Shown one piece after another: positions 34,138-42,486 of a stretch of 64,000 nt of DNA. Made by a program: the position numbers and the translations under genes. Numbering within the stretch: the stretch's first letter is position 1; every line of letters starts with the position of its first letter. Under the pieces are notes generated by a model, which had not been told where the DNA came from, did not search any database, and worked only from the letters and a program-made list of their open reading frames with translations. The DNA comes from Bacteroidaceae bacterium (GTDB lineage Bacteria > Bacteroidota > Bacteroidia > Bacteroidales > Bacteroidaceae), in NCBI GenBank assembly GCA_900770655.1, contig CAAGLA010000031.1:50507-114506 (forward strand), written 5' to 3'.

Positions 34138-34461
34138 ATGACTATAAAGGAGGCGCAAGAGCGCGTTGACAGGTGGATAAAAGAGTATGGCGTGCGTTAT
34201 TTCAACGAACTGACCAACACAGCGATTTTGGCCGAAGAGGTTGGAGAAGTGGCACGCATTATGGCACGGAAATATGGCGAGCAGTCGTTTAAAGAGGGTG
34301 AGAAAAATGAGCTTGCCGATGAACTTGCCGATGTTCTGTGGGTTCTTATCTGTATAGCCAACCAGACAGGTGTAGACCTTACAGCTGCATTGCAGAAGAA
34401 TTTTGATAAAAAGACAATCAGAGATAAAGAAAGGCATATTAATAACAAAAAACTTAACTGA
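34138..34461 (+). CDS. MazG-like nucleotide pyrophosphohydrolase
   Basis: 107 residues. The all-alpha NTP pyrophosphatase signature EExxE...ExxD is visible as LAEEVGEVARIMARKYGEQS followed by ELADELADVLWVLICIANQT. Single-domain members hydrolyse canonical or modified nucleoside triphosphates; the substrate is unknown. It lies 1 bp after dtd and 1 bp before deoC, so the three genes form one operon linked loosely by nucleotide and tRNA quality control. Confidence 0.86.
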   Translation: MTIKEAQERVDRWIKEYGVRYFNELTNTAILAEEVGEVARIMARKYGEQSFKEGEKNELADELADVLWVLICIANQTGVDLTAALQKNFDKKTIRDKERHINNKKLN

Positions 34462-34462
34462 T

Positions 34463-35398
34463 ATGAGTGAGAAATGTAATTGCGGATGCGGTGAACACAA
34501 GCATCACATTGAAGAGGAGAGCAAATATGACTTCGTTATTGCCGACTATGCAGAGGCAATGAGCGACGCTGATGTTGCTGCGAGTGTAAAGAAACTTATA
34601 GAAGAGAAGGTTGAGAGCAACAATACACTCTCTGTAAAGAAGTTCCTTTTCAACTGTATAGACCTCACCACCCTCAAATGTACCGACAGCGAGGAGAGCG
34701 TTATGGCTTTCACAGAAAAGGTGAACGATTTCGACGATAAATACCCCGATTTAAAGAACGTAGCCGCCATTTGCGTGTACCCGAACTTCGCAAAGGTTGT
34801 TAGCGACACATTGCAGGTTGAAAATGTGGGTATAGCTTGCGTTTCAGGCGGTTTCCCATCGTCGCAGACATTTCAGGAGATTAAAGTGGCCGAAACAGCT
34901 ATGGCTATACACGACGGTGCCACCGAGATCGATATTGTTCTGAGTGTAGGAAAATTCCTTAGCGGTGACTATGAAGGCGTTTGCGACGAGATTCAGGAGT
35001 TAAAGAGTGTATGTGGCGAAAAGCACTTGAAAGTTATTTTGGAAACAGGTGCGCTCAAAACAAGCGAGAATATTAAAAAAGCTTCGATTCTATCGATATA
35101 TTCCGGTGCCGATTTCATTAAGACATCTACAGGCAAGGAATCTCCTGCTGCAACACCCGAAGCGGCATACGTTATGTGCAGCACAATAAAGGAGTATTAT
35201 CAGAAGACCGGCCGTAAAATTGGTTTTAAGCCTGCCGGTGGTATAAACACCGTAAACGATGCGCTTGTATATTACACAATAGTAAAAGAGGTTCTTGGTG
35301 AGGAGTGGCTCACAAACGAGCTCTTCCGTTTGGGTACAAGCCGTCTTGCAAATTTGTGTCTTAGCGAGATTAAAGGCGAAGATGTGAAGTTCTTTTAA
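34463..35398 (+). CDS. deoC: Deoxyribose-phosphate aldolase with Cys/His-rich N-terminal extension
   Basis: 311 residues from the ATG at 34463, 1 bp after the mazG-like stop. The class I aldolase core has NCIDLTTLKCTD, AAICVYPNFAKVV, EIDIVLSVGKFLSGDYE, the Schiff-base lysine in GADFIKTSTGKESPAATPEA and GFKPAGGINTVNDAL. The N-terminus, MSEKCNCGCGEHKHHIEEES, carries three cysteines and three histidines within 15 residues, a possible metal site not usual for DeoC. The enzyme splits 2-deoxyribose 5-phosphate into glyceraldehyde 3-phosphate and acetaldehyde. Choosing the earlier frame from 34403 would overlap mazG and is not supported. Confidence 0.92.
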   Translation: MSEKCNCGCGEHKHHIEEESKYDFVIADYAEAMSDADVAASVKKLIEEKVESNNTLSVKKFLFNCIDLTTLKCTDSEESVMAFTEKVNDFDDKYPDLKNVAAICVYPNFAKVVSDTLQVENVGIACVSGGFPSSQTFQEIKVAETAMAIHDGATEIDIVLSVGKFLSGDYEGVCDEIQELKSVCGEKHLKVILETGALKTSENIKKASILSIYSGADFIKTSTGKESPAATPEAAYVMCSTIKEYYQKTGRKIGFKPAGGINTVNDALVYYTIVKEVLGEEWLTNELFRLGTSRLANLCLSEIKGEDVKFF

Positions 35399-35410
35399 AA
35401 GATAAAATAG

Positions 35411-35458
35411 ACAAATAACAAAAATGGTGCTCACGTGAGCACCATTTTTGTTATTTGT
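35411..35458. terminator. 48-bp perfect palindrome, bidirectional terminator
   Basis: Every base from 35411 to 35458 pairs with its partner around a central CACGTG. Arms contain A and T tracts, so it terminates both deoC and the convergent polyprenyl synthase gene, whose stop codon (35451-35453) lies inside the right arm. It is not parS: the bases flanking CACGTG differ from the consensus. Confidence 0.85.
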
Positions 35459-36425
35459 TACGCTGTATTGTGTAATCGAGGTAGGCCACCAGCGCTTGTC
35501 GCAAATCATCGGGAATACCGGATGGCAAGGCCTCGAGAGCACGGTTTCTATAGAACTCTATGCGGGAGTTGGCATACTCTATACCACCCTCCTCTATAGA
35601 TATCTTTATTAATGATTCTATCTCCTTTTCATCGAGAATTTCGGCCTTTTTCAGTTTCTCTCTAACAGCTGCAAGCAATGGGTTGGAACTCTCTCTCAGC
35701 ACGTAAAGAGCCGGAAGGGTTATTTTGCCTTCTCGCATATCGCTGCCTGTAGGTTTGCCTATATCGTCGCCAAAATAGTCGAATATATCGTCTTTAATCT
35801 GGAAACAGTAACCGACATTTTCTCCGAACTCCCTGAAGGCGCTGACCGTTTCATCTGCAGCACCGGCTGTATATGCAGCACAAGCGCAACTGCACACAAA
35901 AAGCGAAGCTGTCTTGCACGATATTACTTTCAAGTAGTTCTCTTCGCTGTACAGGCCGTTCTGCTGCAGTTCTATCTGAAGAATTTCTCCTCGTGAAAGG
36001 GCTTTTCCAAGTATAGATAGTTCCTGAACTACATTAAGGTTCTGGGTTACTGCAGCATTGTTCAGTGATTGAGAAAAGAGAAAATCTCCGGTTAAAACAG
36101 CAACATTGTTGTTGAACTTAACGTTTACCGAAGGCGCTCCGCGACGTTTGTCGCTTTCATCTATTACGTCGTCGTGAAGCAGGCTTGCTGTGTGCAGCAT
36201 CTCCATAGCTGCTGCAGCTGCATATACCCTATTGTTTACACCGGACACACATTTGGCAACCAGCATAACCAGCATAGGCCTCATCATCTTTCCTGTAGAT
36301 TCGCCGACATAGCACAATGCGCTGTTCAAGAGCGGTACATCACTCCTGAATTGGGATTTAAAATAGCTGCTGAACGCTACTATTTCCTGCTCTATCGGCG
36401 CTTTAATTGTAGATAACAGGTTCAT
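35451..36425 (-). CDS. Polyprenyl (all-trans) diphosphate synthase
   Basis: 324 residues. The first aspartate-rich motif is LLHDDVIDESDKRRG and the second is QIKDDIFDYFGDDIGKPTGSD, as in long-chain trans-prenyltransferases (IspB/HepT type). TGDFLFSQSLNNAA and FGENVGYCFQIKDD are family landmarks. In Bacteroidales the product is likely the menaquinone side chain, but chain length is not readable by eye. Transcribed against deoC; divergent from polA across a 159-bp gap. Confidence 0.9.
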   Translation of the reverse strand: MNLLSTIKAPIEQEIVAFSSYFKSQFRSDVPLLNSALCYVGESTGKMMRPMLVMLVAKCVSGVNNRVYAAAAAMEMLHTASLLHDDVIDESDKRRGAPSVNVKFNNNVAVLTGDFLFSQSLNNAAVTQNLNVVQELSILGKALSRGEILQIELQQNGLYSEENYLKVISCKTASLFVCSCACAAYTAGAADETVSAFREFGENVGYCFQIKDDIFDYFGDDIGKPTGSDMREGKITLPALYVLRESSNPLLAAVREKLKKAEILDEKEIESLIKISIEEGGIEYANSRIEFYRNRALEALPSGIPDDLRQALVAYLDYTIQRNK

Positions 36426-36584
36426 TATATAACTGTGTTTTGTTTACTTAGATAGGAAAGCGGGAGAGAATATTTAAGAAAATAATAGACCCGCACCACC
36501 ATTCTAAAGACAAAAGTAATAAAAAAGAATATGGATGATAGCAAATTTTATGTATTTTTACAATCAGTTATATTTTAATTAGAA

Positions 36585-39413
36585 ATGGAAAAATTATTTC
36601 TGCTCGACGCATACGCACTCATATACCGTGCCTACTACGCATTTATAAAGAACCCGCGAATAAACTCAAAGGGGTTCAATACATCGGCAATTCTAGGCTT
36701 TGTAAACACATTAGAAGATGTTTTAAAGAAGGAGAACCCTACTCATATAGGTGTTGCGTTCGACCCTAAAGGTCCTACATTCCGCCACGAGGCATACGAG
36801 GAGTACAAGGCACAGCGCGAAGAGACCCCCGAGGTTATAAGAGAGTCGGTACCTGTAATAAAAGAGTTTATAAAAGCCTATAATATTCCCATCTTTGAGG
36901 TTCCGGGTTTTGAGGCCGACGACGTTATTGGTACACTTGCAAAACAGGCGGAAAAAAGGGGAATTATTACATATATGATGACCCCTGACAAAGACTATGG
37001 TCAGCTTGTTTCCGATACTACTTTCATATACCGTCCAAAGTATGGCGACAAGGAGTTCGAGGTTATGGGTGTCGAAAGGGTAAAAGAAAAGTTCGGTATA
37101 AGTTCAACCGGGCAGGTTATAGACCTTCTTGGCCTAATGGGCGACTCGAGTGACAACATACCCGGTTGCCCGGGCGTGGGAGAGAAGACTGCACAGAAGC
37201 TTATAGCCCAGTTCGGAAGTATAGAGAGTATGCTCGAAAGAACCGGTGAACTAAAAGGTGCATTAAAGAACAAGATAGAAGAGAACAGAGAGAAAATTCT
37301 CTTCAGCAAATTTCTTGCGACCATAAAGACCGATGTTCCTCTTGAACTCAATATGGAATCTTTGAAAAGGGAGCCGGTCAACGAAGAGGAGCTCAGTCGG
37401 CTCTTCGACTTTTACGAATTGCGTGCTCTTAAAGAGAGAGTGAAAAAGTCGAACACCGCTCCTTCGCTTTTCGACGAATTTGAAACAGCCGGGAGTGTAG
37501 AAAAAACAGACGGCAAGAAATATGAGAAACAAGGCCCTGTTCAAGCCTCTCTCTTTGATTTTTTTCCCGACGAATATACAAGCGATGAAAAAAAATCGAG
37601 CCATTTGACGTTAAAAGATGTGCAACACACCTACAAACTCGTTGATTCCAAAGAAGATATATTGAATTTAGTCTCTGCTGTAAAAAAATGCAAAACTGTG
37701 TGTTTCGACACGGAGACAACAAGTACTAACGCGCTTTTGGCCGAACTGGTGGGTGTGAGCATTTCTGTTAAGGAGGGAGAGGCTTTTTACATAACAATGC
37801 CGGCCGGCAGAGAAGAGGTGAAGGAGAGGCTCGAAATTCTAAGGCCTCTTTTCGAAAATGAAGAGAGTGAGAAGGTGGGGCAAAATATGAAATACGATAT
37901 AACCGTGCTTGCCAACTATGGAATAGAAGTAAGGGGTAGCCTCTTCGACACAATGATAGCTCATTACGTTCTGCAGCCCGAACTCTACCACGGGATGGAC
38001 TACCTTGCCGAAATTTACCTCAACTACGAAACAATAAAGATAGAAGAACTTATTGGCGAGAAAGGGAAGAACCAGAAGAGTATGCGAGATGTCCCGCAAG
38101 AGAAGATATGCGATTATGCTTGCGAAGATGCCGACGTTACGCTTAAACTAAAGAACATAATAGAGCCTGAATTGAAGAAAGAGGGTCTGGAGGAGCTATT
38201 CTATAATATAGAGATGCCGCTTGTGCCTGTACTTGCGTATATGGAACGCAACGGAGCACGCATTGACACGGCATCGCTTAAAGAGACCTCTACCCTATTC
38301 AGCAAACGTCTTGCCGATATAGAAGAAAACATATACTCCCTTGCCGGAGAGAGTTTCAACATTGCATCGCCCAAACAGGTTGGCGATATACTGTTCGGTA
38401 AACTTAAAATAGTTGATAAACCAAAGAAAACCAAGACCGGGCAGTTTGTAACGTCGGAAGAGGTACTTACACAACTGCAGAACCGCCACCCAATAGTAAA
38501 GGATATTCTGCACTACCGTGGGCTTAAGAAACTGCTCAGCACCTACGTAGATGCACTGCCTCTGCTTGTCAACGAAGCAACAGGCAAGATACATACGTCG
38601 TACAACCAGACAGTAACAGCAACCGGACGCCTTAGTTCCAGTAACCCCAACCTGCAGAATATTCCCATACGAGACGAAGACGGCAAGGAGGTGCGCAAGG
38701 CTTTTGTGCCCGACGAAGGGTGTCTTTTTCTCTCTGTGGACTATTCGCAGATAGAATTGCGCATAATGGCCCATTTGAGCGGCGATAAGAATATGATAGA
38801 CGATTTCTGCAGCGGGCACGATATTCACGCCGCTACGGCAGCAAAAGTGTACAAAAAGCCTATAGAAGAGGTTACTAAGGATGAACGCCGCAAAGCGAAA
38901 GTGGCCAATTTCGGAATAATTTATGGAATATCGGTGTTTGGTCTTGCCGAAAGAATGAATGTAGAGCGCCGCGAAGCAAAAGAGCTCATCGAGAATTATT
39001 TTGCAACATATAGCGGAGTGCAGCAGTACATTGAAAAGTGCAAGCAGGAAGCTAAGGCAAACGGTTTTGTAGAGACAATCTTCCATCGCAAACGCTATCT
39101 TCCTGACATTAATTCACATAATTCCGTAGTGCGCGGGTATGCCGAACGGAATGCTGTGAATGCCCCCATACAGGGCAGCGCTGCCGATATCATAAAGGTT
39201 GCGATGATAAACATATACCGCAGAATGAAGAGTGAGAATATGCGCTCTACAATGATACTTCAGGTACACGACGAACTGAACTTCAATATTATCCCCGAAG
39301 AGAAAGAGGCTATGCAGGCACTCGTGGTAGAGGAGATGCAGAATGCATTTTCAATGAGAGTACCTTTGATTGCTGAGTATGGTTGGGGAGAAAACTGGCT
39401 GGAAGCACATTAG
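36585..39413 (+). CDS. polA: DNA polymerase I
   Basis: 942 residues with all three domains. The 5'-3' nuclease spans residues 1 to about 290 (LLDAYALIYRAYYAF, GFEADDVIGTLAKQ, GDSSDNIPGCPGVGEKTA). The proofreading exonuclease starts near residue 365 with TVCFDTETTSTNALLAEL, retaining the Asp-Glu pair. The polymerase domain has TATGRLSSSNPNLQNIPIRD, FLSVDYSQIELRIMAHLSGD, KVANFGIIYGISVFGLAERM and LQVHDELNFNI. It fills gaps in repair and Okazaki processing. The acyltransferase gene starts 8 bp after its stop. Confidence 0.96.
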   Translation: MEKLFLLDAYALIYRAYYAFIKNPRINSKGFNTSAILGFVNTLEDVLKKENPTHIGVAFDPKGPTFRHEAYEEYKAQREETPEVIRESVPVIKEFIKAYNIPIFEVPGFEADDVIGTLAKQAEKRGIITYMMTPDKDYGQLVSDTTFIYRPKYGDKEFEVMGVERVKEKFGISSTGQVIDLLGLMGDSSDNIPGCPGVGEKTAQKLIAQFGSIESMLERTGELKGALKNKIEENREKILFSKFLATIKTDVPLELNMESLKREPVNEEELSRLFDFYELRALKERVKKSNTAPSLFDEFETAGSVEKTDGKKYEKQGPVQASLFDFFPDEYTSDEKKSSHLTLKDVQHTYKLVDSKEDILNLVSAVKKCKTVCFDTETTSTNALLAELVGVSISVKEGEAFYITMPAGREEVKERLEILRPLFENEESEKVGQNMKYDITVLANYGIEVRGSLFDTMIAHYVLQPELYHGMDYLAEIYLNYETIKIEELIGEKGKNQKSMRDVPQEKICDYACEDADVTLKLKNIIEPELKKEGLEELFYNIEMPLVPVLAYMERNGARIDTASLKETSTLFSKRLADIEENIYSLAGESFNIASPKQVGDILFGKLKIVDKPKKTKTGQFVTSEEVLTQLQNRHPIVKDILHYRGLKKLLSTYVDALPLLVNEATGKIHTSYNQTVTATGRLSSSNPNLQNIPIRDEDGKEVRKAFVPDEGCLFLSVDYSQIELRIMAHLSGDKNMIDDFCSGHDIHAATAAKVYKKPIEEVTKDERRKAKVANFGIIYGISVFGLAERMNVERREAKELIENYFATYSGVQQYIEKCKQEAKANGFVETIFHRKRYLPDINSHNSVVRGYAERNAVNAPIQGSAADIIKVAMINIYRRMKSENMRSTMILQVHDELNFNIIPEEKEAMQALVVEEMQNAFSMRVPLIAEYGWGENWLEAH

Positions 39414-39421
39414 AATTCCTT

Positions 39422-40447
39422 ATGGGAACAAAAAGGAGAATAGAATACATAGATGCGCTACGTGGGTTTACAATAATTCTTGTAGTATTGCAACATATCG
39501 TTTCTATATATTTCCGCGGCAGCTGCCTCAGTCCTCTGTACCTCTCTCTTCAGCAGGTACGTATGCCGCTGTTCTTCTTTGTGAGCGGGCTTGTATTCTA
39601 TAAAGTGCAGCGGGAGTGGAACTTTAAGGAGTGCACGCAGTTCTTTAGAAAAAAAATAACCGTGCAGGTGATATCGCCGGCTATATTTATGCTGCTCTAC
39701 TTTTTATATTTAGGAATAGATATAGAGGAGGGCATTCTTGATAAATCGAAGTACGGGTATTGGTTTACATATACACTTTTTACATATTTCATCTTCTACA
39801 TAACTACCCAAAAAGCATTGTCCTGCTTTAATATTACAGGTAGCAGAAACGACCTTTTTCTCTTGCTCTGTGCCGTTTTTATATCTCTTGTTGCGGTGAA
39901 CCACAACTATTGGAACCACAATTTTGCAGCTCTCTTAGGCGTGGAAAAATGGAAGTATTACATATTCTTTGTTTTCGGAACAATGGCTAAAAGAGAATTT
40001 CCGAACTTTGAAAAAATTCTGGATAAATATATTGCAACATTACTGTTTGCTGTTATTTTTATTGCCTCAAATGTGTTTTCCGGTATATTTGCAACGAAAT
40101 ATGCAATAATAGCATTGCAGACAATATGCAGCATTTCCGGCATTGTTGTACTCTTCTCTATTTTCAAAAAACTCGACCGGCAGCTTTCAAGCAATAATAA
40201 ATGTGGAAAAGCAATGCAGTTCATAGGGCGCAGGACATTGGATATATATATCATACACTTCTTCTTTGTGTATTCGCCTATTGGATTATTCCTCTGTGAA
40301 CCTCAGTTTGCATCTTCTGTAGCAAAGGCTATGTATACTCTTTTTGCCACAGCGCTTGTTGTGTCGTTATCGCTTGCCATAGGTGCTATTCTGCGCATTA
40401 ATGGCTGTGTAGCACACCTTCTGTTCGGGGCAAAAAGAGTAAAATAG
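39422..40447 (+). CDS. Acyltransferase 3 family membrane protein
   Basis: 341 residues from the ATG at 39422; earlier in-frame starts lie inside polA. The opening motif RRIEYIDALRGFTIILVVLQH (read as two halves: YIDALRG and the catalytic His in VVLQH) is the acyltransferase 3 signature. RMPLFFFVSGLVFYK and about ten hydrophobic segments follow, with IGRRTLDIYIIHFFFVYSP near the end. Such proteins transfer acetyl or succinyl groups onto sugars of the envelope. The acceptor is unknown. Codon use is more A+T-rich than in polA. Confidence 0.85.
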   Translation: MGTKRRIEYIDALRGFTIILVVLQHIVSIYFRGSCLSPLYLSLQQVRMPLFFFVSGLVFYKVQREWNFKECTQFFRKKITVQVISPAIFMLLYFLYLGIDIEEGILDKSKYGYWFTYTLFTYFIFYITTQKALSCFNITGSRNDLFLLLCAVFISLVAVNHNYWNHNFAALLGVEKWKYYIFFVFGTMAKREFPNFEKILDKYIATLLFAVIFIASNVFSGIFATKYAIIALQTICSISGIVVLFSIFKKLDRQLSSNNKCGKAMQFIGRRTLDIYIIHFFFVYSPIGLFLCEPQFASSVAKAMYTLFATALVVSLSLAIGAILRINGCVAHLLFGAKRVK

Positions 40448-40478
40448 GGCTATATTTCGCTGTCACAAAATTATTCAT

Positions 40479-40486
40479 TACCTTTG
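40479..40486 (+). promoter_or_regulatory. -7 element for ychF
   Basis: TACCTTTG, a perfect TAnnTTTG, 33 bp before the ATG at 40520. Confidence 0.5.
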
Positions 40487-40519
40487 CAGCCGGTAACAAA
40501 AACATTAATAATAGAATAT

Positions 40520-41623
40520 ATGGCTTTAAAAGCAGGTATCGTTGGCTTGCCCAACGTAGGAAAATCTACACTTTTCAACTGCCTGTCGAGTGCTAAGGCA
40601 CAGGCAGCTAATTTCCCTTTTTGTACTATTGATGCCCAGCTTGGACAAATAACCGTTCCCGACGAGCGGCTTGGCAAACTCGCAGAGCTTGTGCACCCCG
40701 GACGCATTGTTCCGGCCACTTGCGATATTGTAGACATTGCAGGCCTTGTAAAAGGTGCAAGCAAGGGCGAAGGCTTGGGAAACCAGTTCTTGGGCAATAT
40801 TAGAGAGACCGATGCCATTATACACGTGCTACGCTGCTTCGACAACGACAATATTGTTCACGTCGACGGTTCTGTAAACCCTGTCCGCGACAAGGAAATT
40901 ATTGATATTGAGCTGCAGCTTAAAGACCTTGAAACTGTTGAGAACCGTATTAAGCGTGTCGAGAAACAGGCACGTGTAGGGGGCGACAAACAGGCAAAAC
41001 TGGAATATGACGTGCTAATGCAGTTCAAAGAGGCTCTTGAAGCCGGAAAATCGGCCCGTACAGTGGTTTTTGAGACCGAAGACGAGCAGTTGGTTGCCAA
41101 GAATCTTTTCCTGCTTACATCGAAGCCTGTGCTCTATGTGTGTAATGTAGACGATACATCGGCTGCCAACGGCAACAAATATGTAGAGGCTGTGCGCGAG
41201 GCCATAAAAGAGGAGAATGCCCAGCTGCTTATAATATCGGCACAGACAGAAGCCGACATTGCCGAACTGGACAGCTACGAGGAGAAACAGATGTTCCTCG
41301 AAGATATAGGCCTTAAGGAGTCGGGGTGCGACCGCCTTATAAAGGCTATCTATACTCTTTTGAACCTGCAGACATTTATTACTGCCGGCGAAATGGAGGT
41401 GAAGGCTTGGACTTTCCGCAAGGGTTGGAAGGCTCCTCAATGTGCCGGAGTAATACATACCGACTTTGAGAAGGGATTTATCCGTGCCGAAGTTATAAAA
41501 TATGAGGATTACATAAACTACGGCTCCGAGGCTGCTGTAAAGGAGGCCGGAAAGATGGGCGTCGAGGGCAAGGAATATGTAGTTCAGGACGGTGATATAA
41601 TGCATTTCCGCTTCAATGTATAA
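40520..41623 (+). CDS. ychF: Ribosome-associated ATPase/GTPase YchF (OLA1 family)
   Basis: 367 residues from the ATG at 40520 (MALKAGIVGLPNVGKSTLFN). The P-loop is GLPNVGKS, switch I is NFPFCTID and G3 is DIAGLVKGASKGEGLGNQFL. The G4 motif reads YVCNVDD, the altered form that gives YchF its ATP preference. The C-terminal TGS domain ends VVQDGDIMHFRFNV. YchF binds ribosomes and takes part in the oxidative stress response. lgt begins at its stop codon region. Confidence 0.95.
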   Translation: MALKAGIVGLPNVGKSTLFNCLSSAKAQAANFPFCTIDAQLGQITVPDERLGKLAELVHPGRIVPATCDIVDIAGLVKGASKGEGLGNQFLGNIRETDAIIHVLRCFDNDNIVHVDGSVNPVRDKEIIDIELQLKDLETVENRIKRVEKQARVGGDKQAKLEYDVLMQFKEALEAGKSARTVVFETEDEQLVAKNLFLLTSKPVLYVCNVDDTSAANGNKYVEAVREAIKEENAQLLIISAQTEADIAELDSYEEKQMFLEDIGLKESGCDRLIKAIYTLLNLQTFITAGEMEVKAWTFRKGWKAPQCAGVIHTDFEKGFIRAEVIKYEDYINYGSEAAVKEAGKMGVEGKEYVVQDGDIMHFRFNV

Positions 41624-41624
41624 T

Positions 41625-42452
41625 ATGAACTTCGTTTTCAATGCTATAGTCTGGGACCCGAATATTGCTCCGTTTTCAATATTCGGGTTCGGGATAAGAT
41701 ACTACTCCATTTGCTGGCTCGTAGGTTTGCTGGTAGGGTATCTTATTGTAAAGAAAGTTTACATAAAAGAGAAGATAGACCTTGACAAGTTTGAACCGCT
41801 ATTCTTCTATTGTTTTATCGGTATTTTGCTTGGAGCAAGGCTTGGCCACTGTCTTTTCTACCAGCCCGAGTATTACCTGAGCCACCCTATTGAAATGTTG
41901 CTGCCTATAAAAGATACGGCAACAGGCTGGGTGTTCAGCGGTTATGAGGGGCTTGCAAGCCACGGCGGTGTTGCGGGTGTTATAATATCCTTGATACTTT
42001 ACACAAAAAAAACCAAACTGACAATGGTTAAAACGCTCGATATGCTTGCCGTCGCCGCTCCTTTTACTGCAGCTATGATAAGGCTTGGAAACTTTATGAA
42101 TAGCGAAATAATAGGCAACGTGACCGATGCTCCGTGGGGTGTGGTGTTTGTTCAGGCAGGCGAGGTTTTGCCACGTCACCCGGCACAGCTGTACGAAGCC
42201 ATTGCATATATAATAATATTCGTGTTCGGCCTGTTGCTCTACAAGAAGAACACCGGCAAGGCGGGTACAGGTCTGTTTATGGGGTATTGTCTGTCGACAA
42301 TCTTTACATTCCGTTTCTTTGTGGAATTCATTAAAGAAGAACAGGTTAACTTTGAAGAGGGTATGCCTCTTGTAATGGGGCAGTTATTAAGTATTCCGCT
42401 TATAGTTGCGGGTATATATTACCTTGTAAAAGGAATAAGGACAAACAAATGA
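41625..42452 (+). CDS. lgt: Prolipoprotein diacylglyceryl transferase
   Basis: 275 residues from the ATG at 41625, 1 bp after the ychF stop; an ATG at 41616 overlapping ychF by 8 bp is the alternative. Seven or so hydrophobic segments. Lgt motifs: GARLGHCLFYQPEYYLSHP, the essential ASHGGVAGVI, IRLGNFMNSEIIG with the key arginine, and LPRHPAQLYEA. It adds diacylglycerol to the lipobox cysteine of prolipoproteins in the inner membrane. Its stop codon lies inside the left arm of the shared terminator with katA. Confidence 0.94.
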   Translation: MNFVFNAIVWDPNIAPFSIFGFGIRYYSICWLVGLLVGYLIVKKVYIKEKIDLDKFEPLFFYCFIGILLGARLGHCLFYQPEYYLSHPIEMLLPIKDTATGWVFSGYEGLASHGGVAGVIISLILYTKKTKLTMVKTLDMLAVAAPFTAAMIRLGNFMNSEIIGNVTDAPWGVVFVQAGEVLPRHPAQLYEAIAYIIIFVFGLLLYKKNTGKAGTGLFMGYCLSTIFTFRFFVEFIKEEQVNFEEGMPLVMGQLLSIPLIVAGIYYLVKGIRTNK

Positions 42453-42486
42453 AAAATGCCGCAAAATGCGGCATTTTTCATTTGTT
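42444..42486. terminator. Bidirectional terminator shared by lgt and katA
   Basis: Two 20-bp arms (42444-42463 and 42467-42486) pair perfectly around a 3-base loop. The lgt stop codon lies in the left arm and part of the katA stop codon in the right arm. Confidence 0.88.

Noticed and set aside
35428..35441. CACGTG core as a second parS site
   Set aside because: Flanks read TGCT and AGCA instead of TGTTN and NAACA, and the site is the centre of a terminator palindrome.
38295..39086. A 263-codon minus-strand frame inside polA
   Set aside because: Antisense shadow; polA motifs on the plus strand are intact throughout.
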